Of a stretch of DNA of 50,080 bases, positions 1 to 8,292 are shown one piece after another. A model generated the notes under the pieces. That model was not told the DNA's origin. It worked only from the letters and a program-made list of their open reading frames with translations, and searched no databases. This DNA is from an uncultured Alphaproteobacteria bacterium (GTDB taxonomy: Bacteria > Pseudomonadota > Alphaproteobacteria > HIMB59 > GCA-002718135): NCBI GenBank assembly GCA_902569865.1, contig CACFVT010000004.1, positions 1-50,080 on the forward strand, read 5' to 3'. A program made the position numbers and the translations under genes. Every line of letters starts with the position of its first letter. Position 1 is the first letter of the stretch.

Positions 1-15
1 TACTTCTTTTGCCAT
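1..15 (-). CDS. rplK: 50S ribosomal protein L11, first five codons only
   Basis: Only the start of the gene lies in the window; it reads MAKEV on the minus strand and runs off the left edge. A good ribosome-binding site (AGGAG) lies a few bases before the ATG. The call rests on position: secE-nusG-rplK is a near-universal bacterial order, and MAK- is a common L11 start. The protein itself cannot be checked here. Confidence 0.7.
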
Positions 16-32
16 ATTTACTCCTACTCTAT

Positions 33-566
33 TTATGCCTTCTCAACTTGTGAATACTCTAAATCTACGGGTGTAGATCTGCCAAATATAGAAACTGCAA
101 CTCTTAATCTAGCTTTTTCTTCATCAATTTGCTCAATTTCTCCATTAAAGGATGCAAAAGGTCCATCAATAACCTTAACTTGCTCACCTACATCATACAT
201 AACTGCTGGTCTAGATTTTTCAACTCCATCAATTACTTGCTCTGATATTCTTTTAGCTTCAGCATTGCTTATTGGAACTGGTTGACCTTTATTTCCTAAA
301 AAACCAGATAATTTAGGAGTATTTTTAATGATGTGCCATGTGTCATCATTAAGATTCATTTTAATAAGTATATAACCTGGAAATATTTTTCTTTCAGTGT
401 TTATCCTAACTCCTCTTTTGACCTCTACAATATTTTGAGTTGGGACTGATACTTCTTCAATTTGATCAGAAATACCAAGTTTACCTGCTTGATCCAAAAT
501 ACTGTCAGCAACTTTTTTTTCATATCCTGAGTAAGCGTGAAGCACATACCATCTACATTTTATCAT
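33..566 (-). CDS. nusG: Transcription termination/antitermination factor NusG
   Basis: NusG binds RNA polymerase at the clamp, reduces pausing, and links polymerase to Rho or to the ribosome through its KOW domain. The 177-residue product is normal length. The N-terminal NGN domain starts with the typical WYVLHAYSGYEKKV, and the C-terminal KOW domain covers about residues 126-177 (VGEQVKVIDGPFASFNG). It starts 1 nt after the secE stop and is followed by rplK, the standard arrangement, so it is probably cotranscribed with secE. Confidence 0.97.
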   Translation of the reverse strand: MIKCRWYVLHAYSGYEKKVADSILDQAGKLGISDQIEEVSVPTQNIVEVKRGVRINTERKIFPGYILIKMNLNDDTWHIIKNTPKLSGFLGNKGQPVPISNAEAKRISEQVIDGVEKSRPAVMYDVGEQVKVIDGPFASFNGEIEQIDEEKARLRVAVSIFGRSTPVDLEYSQVEKA

Positions 567-567
567 C

Positions 568-777
568 TTATAAACCTGAACCTATTTCTATAATTTTCTT
601 AATTGAAAAAGACCAAACCTGATCACTAAGAAGAAAAAAGATTGAAAATAAAAAAATCAACAAAATTACTATTAAAGAAGAAATAAGTGTATCTCTTCTT
701 GAGGGCCAAGTAACCTTTTGTAATTCTTGTCGAACTTGTCTGACAAAAAGTGCAGGTGATGTTTTTTTATTTTCCAT
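568..777 (-). CDS. secE: Preprotein translocase subunit SecE
   Basis: This is the small essential subunit of the SecYEG channel, which clamps SecY in the inner membrane. The 69-residue protein has the conserved amphipathic stretch (FVRQVRQELQKVTWPSRRD, about residues 11-29) followed by a single membrane segment (about 30-51). This is the short, one-helix form usual outside enteric bacteria. It lies between tRNA-Trp and nusG on the same strand. Confidence 0.96.
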   Translation of the reverse strand: MENKKTSPALFVRQVRQELQKVTWPSRRDTLISSLIVILLIFLFSIFFLLSDQVWSFSIKKIIEIGSGL

Positions 778-796
778 ATTTTTTTCAATTAATTAT

Positions 797-872
797 TGGC
801 AGGAGTGGCAGGACTTGAACCCGCAGCCCCCGGTTTTGGAGACCGGTGCTCTACCAGTTGAGCTACACTCCT
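797..872 (-). tRNA. tRNA-Trp (anticodon CCA)
   Basis: This is a complete cloverleaf on the minus strand. The acceptor arms AGGAGTG and CACTCCT pair, the anticodon loop reads CTCCAAA with anticodon CCA, and a GGTTCAAGTCC T-arm is present. The discriminator is G, as expected for Trp, and the 3' CCA is encoded (797-799). It lies between tuf and secE and is probably cotranscribed with them. Confidence 0.97.
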
Positions 873-915
873 AAAATTCAGATATAGCTAAAACTAATAG
901 AGCGGTCTCAAATAC

Positions 916-2106
916 CTATTCAATAATTTCAGCTACAACTCCAGCACCAACAGTTCTACCACCTTCTCTAATTGCGAATTTTAAACCTTTATCCATAGCA
1001 ATTGGAGAAAGCAAGGTAACTTCCATTGTAATGTTATCTCCTGGCATAACCATTTCAGTTCCTTCCGGAAGTTTGATTGTGCCAGTTACATCTGTTGTTC
1101 TAAAATAGAACTGAGGTCTATAATTAGAGAAGAAAGGGGTATGTCTTCCACCCTCTTCTTTTTTAAGAACATAAGCTTCAGCTTTAAATTTAGTGTGAGG
1201 TTTGATAGATCCAGGTTTAGCTAAGACTTGACCTCTTTCAACCTCTTCTCTTTTAGTACCTCTAAGTAAAACACCTACGTTATCACCTGCTTCACCTGAG
1301 TCTAAAAGTTTTCTAAACATTTCTACACCAGTACATGTGGTTTTTTGAGCTTCTCTTATTCCTAATATTTCAATTTCTTCACCAACCTTAACTTGTCCTT
1401 GTTCAATACGACCAGTTACAACAGTTCCTCTTCCAGATATTGAAAATACATCCTCTACTGGCATTAGAAATGGTTGATCTATAGGTCTGGTTGGTTGAGG
1501 TATAGACTCATCAACAGCTTTCATAAGCTCAATAATTGAATTTTTTCCTATTTCATCATCTCTTCCTTCTAAAGCAGCTAGGGCAGATCCTTTGATGATT
1601 GGGATTTTATCACCAGGGAATTCATATGATGTAAGGAGTTCTCTAATTTCCATTTCAACTAAATCAATTAATTCTTTATCGTCAACTTGGTCAACTTTAT
1701 TCATGTAGACAACAAGAGCTGGAACACCCACTTGTCTTGCTAAAAGAATATGTTCTCTTGTTTGTGGCATTGGTCCATCAGCAGCATTAACAACAAGAAT
1801 TCCCCCGTCCATCTGTGCGGCACCTGTAATCATATTTTTTACATAGTCGGCATGACCAGGACAATCTACGTGTGCATAGTGTCTTGCTTCAGTTTCATAT
1901 TCTACATGAGCTGTAGAAATTGTAATTCCACGTTCCCTTTCCTCAGGAGCTTTATCTATGTTTGCATAGTCAGTAAACTCTGCTCCTCCAGCTTCTGCCA
2001 GAACTTTAGTTATTGCAGCAGTTAAAGTAGTTTTACCGTGATCAACGTGTCCAACAGTACCGATATTACAATGCGGTTTATTTCTTTCAAATTTTGCTTT
2101 AGCCAT
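916..2106 (-). CDS. tuf: Elongation factor Tu
   Basis: This GTPase delivers aminoacyl-tRNA to the ribosome. Its 396 residues are standard length. The G1 P-loop is GHVDHGKT at residues 19-26, the G3 motif DCPGHADY lies near 81, and the NKVD motif lies near 136. Domain 2 includes [16 protein letters not shown]. It follows tRNA-Tyr and tRNA-Gly on the same strand, as tufB does in enterics (tyrU-glyT-thrT-tufB), and is followed by tRNA-Trp and secE-nusG. Whether the genome has a second tuf cannot be told from here. Confidence 0.98.
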   Translation of the reverse strand: MAKAKFERNKPHCNIGTVGHVDHGKTTLTAAITKVLAEAGGAEFTDYANIDKAPEERERGITISTAHVEYETEARHYAHVDCPGHADYVKNMITGAAQMDGGILVVNAADGPMPQTREHILLARQVGVPALVVYMNKVDQVDDKELIDLVEMEIRELLTSYEFPGDKIPIIKGSALAALEGRDDEIGKNSIIELMKAVDESIPQPTRPIDQPFLMPVEDVFSISGRGTVVTGRIEQGQVKVGEEIEILGIREAQKTTCTGVEMFRKLLDSGEAGDNVGVLLRGTKREEVERGQVLAKPGSIKPHTKFKAEAYVLKKEEGGRHTPFFSNYRPQFYFRTTDVTGTIKLPEGTEMVMPGDNITMEVTLLSPIAMDKGLKFAIREGGRTVGAGVVAEIIE

Positions 2107-2136
2107 TTTTATTACCCCAGTATTAAATATTCATTT

Positions 2137-2210
2137 TGGAGCGGGTGAAGGGAATCGAACCCTCGTAGCCAGCTTGGAAGGCTGGAGCTTTACCACTAAG
2201 CTACACCCGC
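2137..2210 (-). tRNA. tRNA-Gly (anticodon TCC)
   Basis: On the minus strand the acceptor arms GCGGGTG and CACCCGC pair perfectly, the anticodon loop holds TCC, the T-loop reads GGTTCGATTCC, the discriminator is T, and CCA is encoded (2137-2139). It lies between tRNA-Tyr and tuf in the same transcription direction. Confidence 0.97.
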
Positions 2211-2260
2211 TTTTGAAACCGACTCACTCACTCATTGCCTTTATGCCTACTCTCCAATTA

Positions 2261-2346
2261 TGGTGGAGGGGGTAGGATTCGAACCTACGTACGCTCACGC
2301 GGGCGGATTTACAGTCCGCTGCCTTTAACCACTCGACCACCCCTCC
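2261..2346 (-). tRNA. tRNA-Tyr (anticodon GTA)
   Basis: This is a class II tRNA of 86 nt with a long variable arm, typical of bacterial tRNA-Tyr. The acceptor arms GGAGGGG and CCCCTCC pair, the anticodon is GTA, the discriminator is A, and CCA is encoded (2261-2263). It is the first gene of the tRNA-tuf-secE-nusG run and lies just downstream of the inferred promoter at 2364-2392. Confidence 0.97.
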
Positions 2347-2363
2347 AAACTTGAAGAAATGGC

Positions 2364-2392
2364 ACATACTAATTAATTAGTATGATTGTCAA
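2364..2392 (-). promoter_or_regulatory. Probable promoter of the tRNA-Tyr/tRNA-Gly/tuf operon
   Basis: A perfect -35 hexamer TTGACA lies at 2392-2387 (minus strand). The -10 is weaker: GTATGT at 17 bp spacing or TATGTG at 18 bp. Transcription would begin a short distance before tRNA-Tyr, as expected for a tRNA leader. The whole spacer is occupied by a perfect palindrome, which is listed separately. The assignment is inferred from sequence only. Confidence 0.55.
2365..2384. repeat. Perfect 20-bp palindrome within the tRNA-tuf promoter
   Basis: CATACTAATTAATTAGTATG is identical to its reverse complement, with no mismatch and no loop. It lies between the -35 TTGACA and tRNA-Tyr and overlaps the presumed -10. 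Placement and symmetry fit an operator for a dimeric DNA-binding protein, but no regulator is identified. AT-rich DNA gives short palindromes by chance; ten matched base pairs in this exact place is less expected. Confidence 0.6.
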
Positions 2393-2517
2393 TCTAAAAC
2401 AACTTACCGTCCACCCTAAGATTCAAATGTTCTTAAAAGCGCGCTCCTTTTAGACAAAAAATTGGAATTTGTATATATCTAGATTGTATTTAATAGACAA
2501 ATCTGTGATAAATAAAA

Positions 2518-3282
2518 ATGCCAAAAAATAACTATCAAAAACCTAGCAATACTAGGAAAAAACAAATAATCTATGGATTACACGCAGTTAAAGCAGCATT
2601 ATTAAATGATAAAAGAAATCATTACGAACTTTTAATTACTGAAAATCACCAAAAATTAGCAGATAATTACAAATCAAAAATACAGAAAATTACATTTTTA
2701 CATCAAAAAGAATTTCAAAAAATGTATGGAGATGAAAAATCTACACAAGGGATTATATTAAAAACAAATGATTTTGAAAGACCAAATCTTCAACAATTTT
2801 TAAAAAATGAAAAGCTAAATCATAAATCTGTTTTATTAGCCTTAGATCAAATAACTGATCCACAAAATATAGGATCAATAATGCGTTCATGTGCTTTGTT
2901 TAACTGCAAGGGAATAATAGTAGCTAAGGACAACGCGCCAGACCTTACTCCCTCTTTATACAAGGCTGCATCAGGAGCTGCAGAAATTGTAAACTATTTC
3001 AAAGTGACAAATTTAAAAAGAAGTATTTCAGAATTAAAAAAAACTGGTTATTGGGCTTATGGGTTTGACTCATCAAATAATGAAAATTCAGACAATATAA
3101 ATTTTTCAAAAAAATCAATATTAGTATTTGGTTCAGAAGGTAAGGGTATAAGAGATCTAGTAAAAAAAGAATGCGATGAGATTATACAATTACAAATGCA
3201 AAAGAACACCCATTATCAAATTGATAGCTTGAATGTATCAAATGCAGCTTCAATTGCTCTTTATGAATTTTTTAAATCTTAA
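2518..3282 (+). CDS. rlmB: 23S rRNA (guanosine-2'-O-)-methyltransferase, TrmH/SpoU family (RlmB-like)
   Basis: This SPOUT-fold enzyme transfers methyl from SAM to a ribose 2'-OH, probably G2251 of 23S rRNA. An N-terminal substrate-binding part (residues about 15-90, starting IIYGLHAVKAAL) is followed by the knotted catalytic domain. Motif 1 is the DPQNIGSIMRSC region, motif 2 is VFGSEGKGIRDLV, and motif 3 is SLNVSNAASIALYEF near the C-terminus. The 254-residue length is normal. The gene is transcribed against its neighbours, lies between tRNA-Thr and tRNA-Tyr, and is preceded by about 125 bases that probably hold its own promoter. Distinguishing RlmB from other SpoU relatives is not certain from motifs alone. 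Confidence 0.88.
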   Translation: MPKNNYQKPSNTRKKQIIYGLHAVKAALLNDKRNHYELLITENHQKLADNYKSKIQKITFLHQKEFQKMYGDEKSTQGIILKTNDFERPNLQQFLKNEKLNHKSVLLALDQITDPQNIGSIMRSCALFNCKGIIVAKDNAPDLTPSLYKAASGAAEIVNYFKVTNLKRSISELKKTGYWAYGFDSSNNENSDNINFSKKSILVFGSEGKGIRDLVKKECDEIIQLQMQKNTHYQIDSLNVSNAASIALYEFFKS

Positions 3283-3301
3283 CTTATAATTTTTTTTAAA
3301 A

Positions 3302-3377
<76 letters not shown>

Positions 3378-3429
3378 ACTAAAATAGCCATTTACAATTA
3401 AATTAAAAATTCGACAAGTGATTTATATT

Positions 3430-3549
3430 TTAAATTCCAGGAATATAAGGGACACCGTCACCTTTCACTTTTTCATTAATTTCTGAAATAGTTGAGCAAG
3501 CAGTTAATGGAGATATAACTAAAAAAAGTATTAATATTAATTTTCTCAT
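3430..3549 (-). CDS. Small lipoprotein (39 aa) at the end of the formate dehydrogenase operon
   Basis: The reading frame begins with ATG 4 nt after the fdhA stop. The product is a positively charged start (MRK), a hydrophobic core (about residues 4-14) and a clear lipobox LTAC with the lipidated cysteine at residue 18. Mature length would be only 22 residues, rich in charged residues and ending PYIPGI. The lipobox and tight spacing argue that it is a real gene cotranscribed with fdhA. I do not recognise the family. Its 3' side holds tRNA-Thr in the same direction, about 50 bases away. It could tether something to a membrane or be a short entericidin-like peptide; no function is claimed. Confidence 0.7.
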   Translation of the reverse strand: MRKLILILFLVISPLTACSTISEINEKVKGDGVPYIPGI

Positions 3550-3553
3550 GTTT

Positions 3554-6310
3554 TTAATTTATCTTTTCTATTTTCGCAGCGCAATACTTAAATTCAGGAA
3601 TTTTTCCATAGGGATCAAGAGCTGGATTAGTCAAAAGATTTGCAGCGGCTTCATTATAACAAAAAGGTATGAAAATTACACCTTCAGGAATTGTTCTATC
3701 CTCTCTTACTCTTATATTAACAGTCCCCCTTCTAGTTGAAACTTTTATCTTATCTCCTGGTTTCATATTTTTCTTTACAATTTCATTGGGTGATATTGAA
3801 ACAGTTGCTTCAGGTTCTATCGCATCTAAATTAGAGGCTTTTCTAGTCATAGCTCCTGTGTGCCAATGCTCAAGCTGCCTTCCAGTAGTAAGAATCATTT
3901 CAAATTCATCATCAGGAATTTCATCTGGAGAGGTAACACTTGCTGGAACAAATTTTCCTCTTCCAGACTCATTAGGAAATTTATCTCCAAATACTATTTC
4001 ATCACCAGGAGTAGTTGGAGAACTACTTGGATAAGTTACTGAATTTTCTTTTTCTAACCTATCCCACGAAATATTATTTAATGAAGGCATGGTATTTGAC
4101 ATCTCTTCATAAATTTCCTTCGGATGTTTGTAATGCCAATCTAAGCCCATTCTTTTTCCTAATTCATTTGTGATCCACCAATCCTCTTTTGCTGCACCAG
4201 GTGCATCAAGAGCCTTGCGACCCATTTGAACTTGTCGATTTGTATTAGTAACAGTTCCATTTTTTTCAGGCCATGCTGAAGCAGGAAAAATTACATCTGC
4301 ATAAGTTGCAGTTTCAGTTAAAAAAATATCTTGAACTACCAAGTGATCTAGCATTTGAAGGGCTTCTCTTGCGTGATTAAGATCTGGATCAGACATTGCA
4401 GGATTTTCTCCAAGTATATACATACCCTTAATTGTATTTTCATGAATGGCATCCATAATTTCAACAACTGTTAAGCCTTTTTTATTGTCTAAAGATGTGT
4501 TCCAAAATTTTTCAAAAAAATCTTTTTTGTCATTGTTTTCAACTAACTGATAGTCTGGGTACATCATTGGGATTAGTCCAGCATCAGAAGCTCCTTGCAC
4601 ATTATTTTGACCGCGAAGAGGGTGCAATCCAGAACCTCTTCTTCCAACATTGCCAGTCATCAATGCTAAGGATATCAAGCATCTTGCATTATCAGTTCCG
4701 TGAACATGCTGTGATATTCCCATTCCCCAAAAAATTATCCCCTTATTAGTATTTGCAAACAACCTTGCAACCTCTCGAATCATTTTTGCGTCTATACCAG
4801 TTTGTTCTTCCATCAATTCTGGTGGATAATTTTTTAAATGATCTTTTAGGTCAACAAAGCCTGACGTTTGTTTTTTGATGTATTCTTCGTTATATAAATT
4901 TTCCTCAATTATGACATTCATTATGGAATTTAAGAGAGCAACATCTGATCCTGATTTAAATTGCAACATGTGTGTTGCGTGTTTTTTTAATGCATGACCT
5001 CTTGGATCCATTACAATTAGTTTCGATCCTTTCTTTGCTGCATTTTTAAAAAAAGTTGCAGCAACAGGATGGTTTTCAGACGGGTTAGCACCAATTACAA
5101 TGATAACCTCTGAATGTTCAACTTCATAAAAAGGTGCAGTGACAGCACCAGAACCGATAGTTTCAAGCAAAGCAGCAACAGATGATGCATGACAAAGACG
5201 CGTGCAATGATCAACGTTATTGGTGTTAAAGCCAGTTCGAATAAGTTTTTGAAAAAGATATGCTTCCTCATTTGAACACTTAGCTGATCCAAAACCAGCA
5301 AGATTGCTTTTTCCGTTTCTTTTCTTCTTAATTTCAAGAAATCCATTTGCTGCATAATTTAATGCTTCTTCCCAGCTAGCCTCTCTAAAATATTCATGTA
5401 AATTTGAGAAATCAATATTTGGATGTAAATCTTTTTGTTTTCCTTTTATTCTTATTAAGGGTTTCGTTAATCTCTCTGGATTACTAACATAATCAAAGCC
5501 AAACCTTCCTTTTACACAAAGTCTATTTTTGTTAGCTGGACCATCAATGCCGTTTACATACTTTATATCATTATCTTTAACATTGTATTCAATTTGACAT
5601 CCTACACCGCAATAAGGGCACACACTGTTTACCTTTTTATCTACATCACTTTGACCTATGCCTTCTTTGTTGACAACAGTTGCAGGCATTAATGCTCCTG
5701 TAGGACAAGCTTGTACACACTCCCCACAAGCTACACATGAACTATCTCCCATTGGATCATCAAAATCAAAAACTATTTTTGAGTTTTCTCCTCTGTATGC
5801 CATTCCAATAACATCATTTACTTGAACTTCTCTACAAGCACGTACACAAAGGTTGCACTGAATGCAGGCATCTAAATTTACTGCCATACTCGGATGTGAA
5901 TTATCCGATTGACAAGGAATTTTTTTTGGGAATCTATTTTCTTTTAGATCAACTTTATCAATCCAATTCCAAAAATCAGAATTATTATCATGTGCAATTT
6001 CTCTTTCAGGTTGGTCAGCTAATAATAATTCGAAAACTAATGTTCTAGATTTTTTTGCTTTATCTGAAGCAGTTTGCACCTTCATATCAGTTGAAGGTTT
6101 TCTAATACATGACGCTGCTAATACTCTTTCTCCTTCAATTTCAACCATACATGCTCTACAGTTTCCATCAGCTCTGTACCCAGGTTTGCTTGAATAACAC
6201 AAATGAGGAATTTCATTACCGAGTCTATTCGCTACCTGCCAGATTGTTTCATCTTTATTTGCCTCAACTAGCTTATCATTAAGATAAAACTTTATTTTTT
6301 TATTACTCAT
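3554..6310 (-). CDS. fdhA: NAD-type formate dehydrogenase, catalytic alpha subunit (Mo/W bis-MGD)
   Basis: This subunit oxidises formate to CO2 at a molybdenum or tungsten bis-pterin site and passes electrons to the NADH-forming partner (FdhB). In order: a plant-type [2Fe-2S] domain (C38, C51, C54, C68), two ferredoxin [4Fe-4S] clusters (C149/152/155/159 and C192/195/198/202), the proximal [4Fe-4S] of the Mo domain (C231, C234, C238, C265), then the large molybdopterin domain and a C-terminal dinucleotide-binding domain. The active-site motif DHCTRLCHASSV places cysteine 373 (codon TGT at 5192-5194) where E. coli FdhF has selenocysteine, followed by the conserved His. At 918 residues it is complete and close to FDH1 alpha of Methylobacterium and FdsA of Rhodobacter. 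Its ATG overlaps the fdhB stop by 8 nt. Confidence 0.95.
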   Translation of the reverse strand: MSNKKIKFYLNDKLVEANKDETIWQVANRLGNEIPHLCYSSKPGYRADGNCRACMVEIEGERVLAASCIRKPSTDMKVQTASDKAKKSRTLVFELLLADQPEREIAHDNNSDFWNWIDKVDLKENRFPKKIPCQSDNSHPSMAVNLDACIQCNLCVRACREVQVNDVIGMAYRGENSKIVFDFDDPMGDSSCVACGECVQACPTGALMPATVVNKEGIGQSDVDKKVNSVCPYCGVGCQIEYNVKDNDIKYVNGIDGPANKNRLCVKGRFGFDYVSNPERLTKPLIRIKGKQKDLHPNIDFSNLHEYFREASWEEALNYAANGFLEIKKKRNGKSNLAGFGSAKCSNEEAYLFQKLIRTGFNTNNVDHCTRLCHASSVAALLETIGSGAVTAPFYEVEHSEVIIVIGANPSENHPVAATFFKNAAKKGSKLIVMDPRGHALKKHATHMLQFKSGSDVALLNSIMNVIIEENLYNEEYIKKQTSGFVDLKDHLKNYPPELMEEQTGIDAKMIREVARLFANTNKGIIFWGMGISQHVHGTDNARCLISLALMTGNVGRRGSGLHPLRGQNNVQGASDAGLIPMMYPDYQLVENNDKKDFFEKFWNTSLDNKKGLTVVEIMDAIHENTIKGMYILGENPAMSDPDLNHAREALQMLDHLVVQDIFLTETATYADVIFPASAWPEKNGTVTNTNRQVQMGRKALDAPGAAKEDWWITNELGKRMGLDWHYKHPKEIYEEMSNTMPSLNNISWDRLEKENSVTYPSSSPTTPGDEIVFGDKFPNESGRGKFVPASVTSPDEIPDDEFEMILTTGRQLEHWHTGAMTRKASNLDAIEPEATVSISPNEIVKKNMKPGDKIKVSTRRGTVNIRVREDRTIPEGVIFIPFCYNEAAANLLTNPALDPYGKIPEFKYCAAKIEKIN

Positions 6311-8006
6311 AATCTATCTCATTTGAAAAATATTTTAGAACTGAATTAAGTGGATTTGTAGCCGCTTGACCCAAACCACAAATTGAGGCTTGAGACATTA
6401 CCTCTGATAAATCTTTAAGTTTTTCTTTATTCCAAATTTTTTCTTTCATCAGTTTCACTGTTTTTTCAGTTCCAACTCTGCATGGAGTACATTGTCCACA
6501 ACTTTCCTCTTCAAAAAATTTTAATAAGTTGAGAGCTACATCTTTCATGTCATCTTTATCAGACAAGATTACTATGGCTGCAGATCCTAAAAAACATCCG
6601 GCTTCAGTTAATTCTTTAGAACCATAATCTAGAGGAATATTATTCATTTTAGAAGGTAAAATTCCTCCGGAGGCACCGCCAGGAAGATACCCTTTAAAGA
6701 CATGATTGTCTTCCATCCCACCACAATAATCATCTATTAATTCTTGGATTGTAATACCTGCTGGAGCTACTTTAACGCCAGGATTTTTAACTCTTCCTGA
6801 GACTGAAAAACTATGAAAACCTTTATTTCCATGAATTCCTTTATCTGCAAACCAATTTGGTCCTTTTTCTAATATATCCCTTATCCAAAATAGTGTTTCA
6901 AGATTGTTAGTTAGGGTGGGTGAATTAAATAATCCAACTTCTGCCACATAAGGTGGTCTATGTCTTGGGAGACCTCTTTTGCCCTCAATACTCTCAATCA
7001 TTGCAGACTCTTCTCCGCATATATAAGCCCCAGCACCTCTTCTTAATACAATATGACCATGAGGAATAATCTCTTCTTTTTCCAACTTTAAAATTTCATC
7101 ATTCAATATTTTTATTACAGAAGGATACTCATCTCTCATATAAATATAAACATTAGATGCCTTAATAAATAAAGATGCAATTACTGCCCCTTCAAGAAAT
7201 CTATGAGGATCTTTTTCTAAATAAGTTCTATCTTTAAAAGTTCCAGGCTCTCCTTCATCACCATTAACAGCTACATACTTTTTTCCACTATATTTAGAAA
7301 CAATTTCCCACTTTGTACCTGTGGGAAAGCCGGCCCCTCCCTTACCTTTTAAACCACTATCTTTGAGTAATGATATTATTTTATCGTTTGTTATTTGCCC
7401 CTCCTTAACTTGTTGTGCAATATTATATCCCCCATTTTTTTTATAATCTTCAAAAGAAATATAATTTGGTATAATCGTTTCAAATTTCTTATTTTTAATT
7501 ACATCTTGTACAGAATTTACAGAAGCTTTATCGACATAGTTTTTTCCAACACAAACTGTTGGGGCCACATCACATCTACCCATGCAAGGACCAGGAACAA
7601 CTTTAATATTTTTGTTTTCACTGTTCTTTAAATCGTTAAGTAATTTTTGTGCACCAAATAATTCACAGGTTAAGCTCTCACATACTCTTACTAGTGTGAG
7701 CGGTTCAAAAGTTTCTGAATTTTTTACTATATTAAAATGTGCATAAAATGTTGCAACTTCATAAATTTCTGCAAGAGGTAAGTTAATTATTGTTGATAAG
7801 GCAACTAAGTGTTTGTCATATAATACGCCAAAATTATCCTGCAAAATATGCAAATATTCAATTAGCTCATCTCTTTTAAAATTAGATCCCTTAAAAAGAT
7901 TTAATACATCATCATAAAATTTATTTTCAGCTTGCCTACCTTTTGGCTGCCATCTTCTCTTCTTTTTCTTTAAAGAGCTATCTGTTTGAGAAATAAATTT
8001 ATCCAT
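6303..8006 (-). CDS. fdhB: NAD-type formate dehydrogenase beta subunit, NuoE-NuoF fusion
   Basis: This subunit takes electrons from FdhA through iron-sulfur clusters to FMN and NAD+. The N-terminal part (about 30-165) is a NuoE/FdsG thioredoxin-like [2Fe-2S] domain with C109, C114, C141 and C145. The C-terminal part (about 195-567) is NuoF/FdsB-like, with GKGGAGFPTG at 221-230 for NAD(H), GDEGEPGTFKDR at 249-260 for FMN, and the [4Fe-4S] ligands C503, C506, C509 and C543. The 567-residue fusion matches the architecture of the beta subunit of the tungsten FDH1 of Methylobacterium extorquens (about 570 residues) rather than the separate FdsG and FdsB of Rhodobacter or Cupriavidus. No delta subunit gene (FdsD) follows. 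Only 40 bases separate its start from the divergent sulfur-carrier gene. Confidence 0.94.
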   Translation of the reverse strand: MDKFISQTDSSLKKKKRRWQPKGRQAENKFYDDVLNLFKGSNFKRDELIEYLHILQDNFGVLYDKHLVALSTIINLPLAEIYEVATFYAHFNIVKNSETFEPLTLVRVCESLTCELFGAQKLLNDLKNSENKNIKVVPGPCMGRCDVAPTVCVGKNYVDKASVNSVQDVIKNKKFETIIPNYISFEDYKKNGGYNIAQQVKEGQITNDKIISLLKDSGLKGKGGAGFPTGTKWEIVSKYSGKKYVAVNGDEGEPGTFKDRTYLEKDPHRFLEGAVIASLFIKASNVYIYMRDEYPSVIKILNDEILKLEKEEIIPHGHIVLRRGAGAYICGEESAMIESIEGKRGLPRHRPPYVAEVGLFNSPTLTNNLETLFWIRDILEKGPNWFADKGIHGNKGFHSFSVSGRVKNPGVKVAPAGITIQELIDDYCGGMEDNHVFKGYLPGGASGGILPSKMNNIPLDYGSKELTEAGCFLGSAAIVILSDKDDMKDVALNLLKFFEEESCGQCTPCRVGTEKTVKLMKEKIWNKEKLKDLSEVMSQASICGLGQAATNPLNSVLKYFSNEIDYE

Positions 8007-8046
8007 TTAAATTGAATTATTAATATATATTTTGTATCAGATTAAA

Positions 8047-8292
8047 ATGAAAGATTCAGTTGAAAATGATGAAATAGTTCTTGATACTAGTGGTACAGAA
8101 TGTCCAATCCCGGTACTTAAAGCAAGAAAACTTGCACAAGAACTAAAGAATAGCATAGTAATAAAGATAATAGCCACAGACCCTCTTGCTATTGCTGACT
8201 TTGAGCACTATTGCACTCAATCAGGTTATGAATTTCTTGAAAGTTATAATGAAAGTGAAAAAATTATAATTAAATATAAATTTAAAATTTAA
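8047..8292 (+). CDS. TusA/SirA-family sulfur carrier protein
   Basis: The TusA fold carries a persulfide on one conserved cysteine. Here the motif is TECPIPVLKARKLAQ, with the CPxP cysteine near residue 19. TusA is known to influence sulfur supply for molybdopterin and formate dehydrogenase maturation in E. coli. Its place beside fdhB, moeA and fdhD suggests it serves this enzyme, which is an inference. I chose ATG 8047 (81 residues); an upstream TTG at 8032 would add five residues, but neither start has a strong ribosome-binding site. Its stop overlaps the convergent moeA stop by 4 nt. Confidence 0.85.
   Translation: MKDSVENDEIVLDTSGTECPIPVLKARKLAQELKNSIVIKIIATDPLAIADFEHYCTQSGYEFLESYNESEKIIIKYKFKI

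Noticed and set aside
3669-4034. 121-residue frame opposite fdhA
   Set aside because: It is the antisense of a well-supported gene, has no start context and no recognisable motif; the same holds for other antisense frames over fdhA, ftsH, tolA and phr.
5192-5194. Selenocysteine in formate dehydrogenase
   Set aside because: The codon is TGT (cysteine), not TGA, so no recoding is needed.
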